From Limisphaerales bacterium (GTDB lineage: Bacteria > Verrucomicrobiota > Verrucomicrobiae > Limisphaerales > UBA11358): 5,389 bases of DNA. The stretch spans positions 1 through 5,389 of the forward strand of contig PLZL01000110.1 of NCBI GenBank assembly GCA_003152145.1. Reading direction: 5' to 3'. Shown in pieces: positions 4,501 through 5,389 of the stretch; the stretch's first letter is position 1, and each line of letters begins with the position of its first letter. A program made the translations under genes and the position numbers. Under the pieces are notes generated by a model. The model ran no database searches. It was not told the DNA's origin and saw nothing but the letters and a program-made list of their open reading frames with translations.

Positions 4501-5389
4501 TTATTCGCGGCCAGTTGCGGCGATGAACGGTGTTAATTCCTGCATCAGTTTCGCGAACCCGTCGAGGGACAATTGTTGCGCGCCGTCGCTCCAGGCTTCC
4601 GCCGGGTTGGGATGCACCTCGATCAACAACGCGTCCGCGCCCATCGCCACGGCGCCTTTGCACATCGCCGTCACCAGGTCGGCCCGTCCGGCGCCCTGGC
4701 TCGGGTCAATCACGATCGGACAGTGCGATTCACGTTTGATGATGGGGATAGTCGAGAGGTCGAGCGTATTGCGCGTGTAGGTCTCGAACGTCCGGATGCC
4801 GCGTTCGCAGAACAGGAGATTGGGATTTTCATTGGCGAGCACGTATTCGCCCGCCAGCAGCCATTCCTCGATTTTCATCGAAAGCCCGCGCTTGAGCAGA
4901 ATCGGTTTGCCGGTTCGGGCTGCGGCGATGAGCAACTGGAAGTTCTGCGCGTTGCGCGTGCCAATCTGGATGATGTCCGCGTATTCGGCCACCAGCTCGG
5001 CGTGGTTTTCGGAAAGCAGTTCGGTGATGACGGCCAGGCCGGTGGCGCGCCGCGCTTTGGCGAGCAGTTTCAATCCCTTCTCGCCCAAACCCTGGAATTC
5101 ATACGGCGAGGTGCGCGGCTTGAACGCGCCGCCGCGCAGAAGGGTCGCCCCGGCGGCTTTGACCGCCTCGGCGGTGCGCAGCAACTGGTCTTCGCTTTCG
5201 ACGGAACACGGGCCGGCCATGACGTGAAGTTTTTTGCCGCCGATGACGTGGTCGCGGACGCGGATGGTGGAATTGGCCGGATGCGCCTCGCGGCTGACGA
5301 GCTTATAGCGCTTCTGGATGGGCATGACGCTTTCGACCGCCCGGGGGAATTGCGCCAGCAGCGTTTCGAGGTTGGCGTGGGTGAGTTCG
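4501..5389 (-). CDS. aroF: 3-deoxy-7-phosphoheptulonate (DAHP) synthase, type I-beta, 5'-truncated by window edge
   Basis: The enzyme condenses phosphoenolpyruvate and erythrose 4-phosphate to DAHP, the first shikimate-pathway step, in the cytoplasm. Numbering here is from the Met encoded at 5323-5325. Visible motifs are MAGPCSVE (Cys40, metal ligand), LLRGGAFKPRTSPYEFQGLG (62-81), IQIGTRNAQNF (119-129), ILLKRG (142-147), FCERGIRTFE (172-181), VIDPSQGAG (205-213), IEVHP (Glu236) and SDGAQ (Asp247). The frame stays open upstream of that Met for 21 more codons to the edge. These resemble the end of the N-terminal ferredoxin-like domain that leads into the YKLVSRE segment in Thermotoga maritima DAHP synthase, so the Met is internal and the true start lies outside. 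That domain mediates aromatic amino acid feedback in the Thermotoga enzyme. Gln210 stands where the family's metal-binding His (Thermotoga His272) is expected. No chorismate mutase domain is seen in the visible part. The stop TAA is at 4501-4503. Confidence 0.95.
   Translation of the reverse strand, partial: ELTHANLETLLAQFPRAVESVMPIQKRYKLVSREAHPANSTIRVRDHVIGGKKLHVMAGPCSVESEDQLLRTAEAVKAAGATLLRGGAFKPRTSPYEFQGLGEKGLKLLAKARRATGLAVITELLSENHAELVAEYADIIQIGTRNAQNFQLLIAAARTGKPILLKRGLSMKIEEWLLAGEYVLANENPNLLFCERGIRTFETYTRNTLDLSTIPIIKRESHCPIVIDPSQGAGRADLVTAMCKGAVAMGADALLIEVHPNPAEAWSDGAQQLSLDGFAKLMQELTPFIAATGRE

Noticed and set aside
4796..5227. 143-codon plus-strand open frame opposite aroF
   Set aside because: Antisense to conserved DAHP synthase motifs, with no domain of its own.
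1..5389. A new multi-gene defence, mobile or biosynthetic system
   Set aside because: All six protein-coding genes belong to well-known housekeeping families; there are no transposase, integrase, toxin or phage genes. Novelty is limited to the repeats and single-residue features listed.

Overview
The window carries a compact iron-sulfur cluster assembly locus with one aromatic amino acid biosynthesis gene beside it. The DNA is moderately GC-rich, most genes lack Shine-Dalgarno sequences, and the gaps hold palindromic repeats. Together with a SufU-type SUF set that includes the long form of SufT, this suggests a Gram-negative bacterium of the Verrucomicrobiota (Pedosphaera/Limisphaera-like) or a close relative. 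That assignment is an inference from style; no marker gene in the window proves it.

Layout: (1) 1-458, minus strand, is the 5' part of an Mrp/ApbC P-loop ATPase (MIP18 domain, then Walker A), cut by the left edge. (2) 459-610 is a divergent intergenic region with a 40-bp double-hairpin palindrome, a 12-bp perfect palindrome and an SD-like AGAGG. (3) 611-4484, plus strand, is sufD - sufU - sufT - sufS. Their gaps of 130, 57 and 84 bp are wide for an operon. The first gap holds a nested inverted repeat built from aatgac/gtcatt words, and the third a 10-bp-phased inverted repeat built from cacggat/atctgtg words. (4) 4501-5389, minus strand and convergent with sufS across 16 bp, is a type I-beta DAHP synthase whose 5' end lies beyond the right edge.

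How the genes fit together: SufS removes sulfur from cysteine and SufU accepts the persulfide. SufD is part of the scaffold that builds the cluster with SufB and SufC, neither of which is in this window. SufT and Mrp are accessory maturation or carrier factors, and both contain a MIP18 (DUF59) domain. DAHP synthase starts the shikimate pathway and has no evident link to Fe-S assembly beyond position.

I see no new multi-gene system. The points most worth checking are a substituted metal-ligand position in the DAHP synthase (DPSQ where the family has DPSH), the three structured intergenic repeats, and the absence of sufB and sufC next to sufD.
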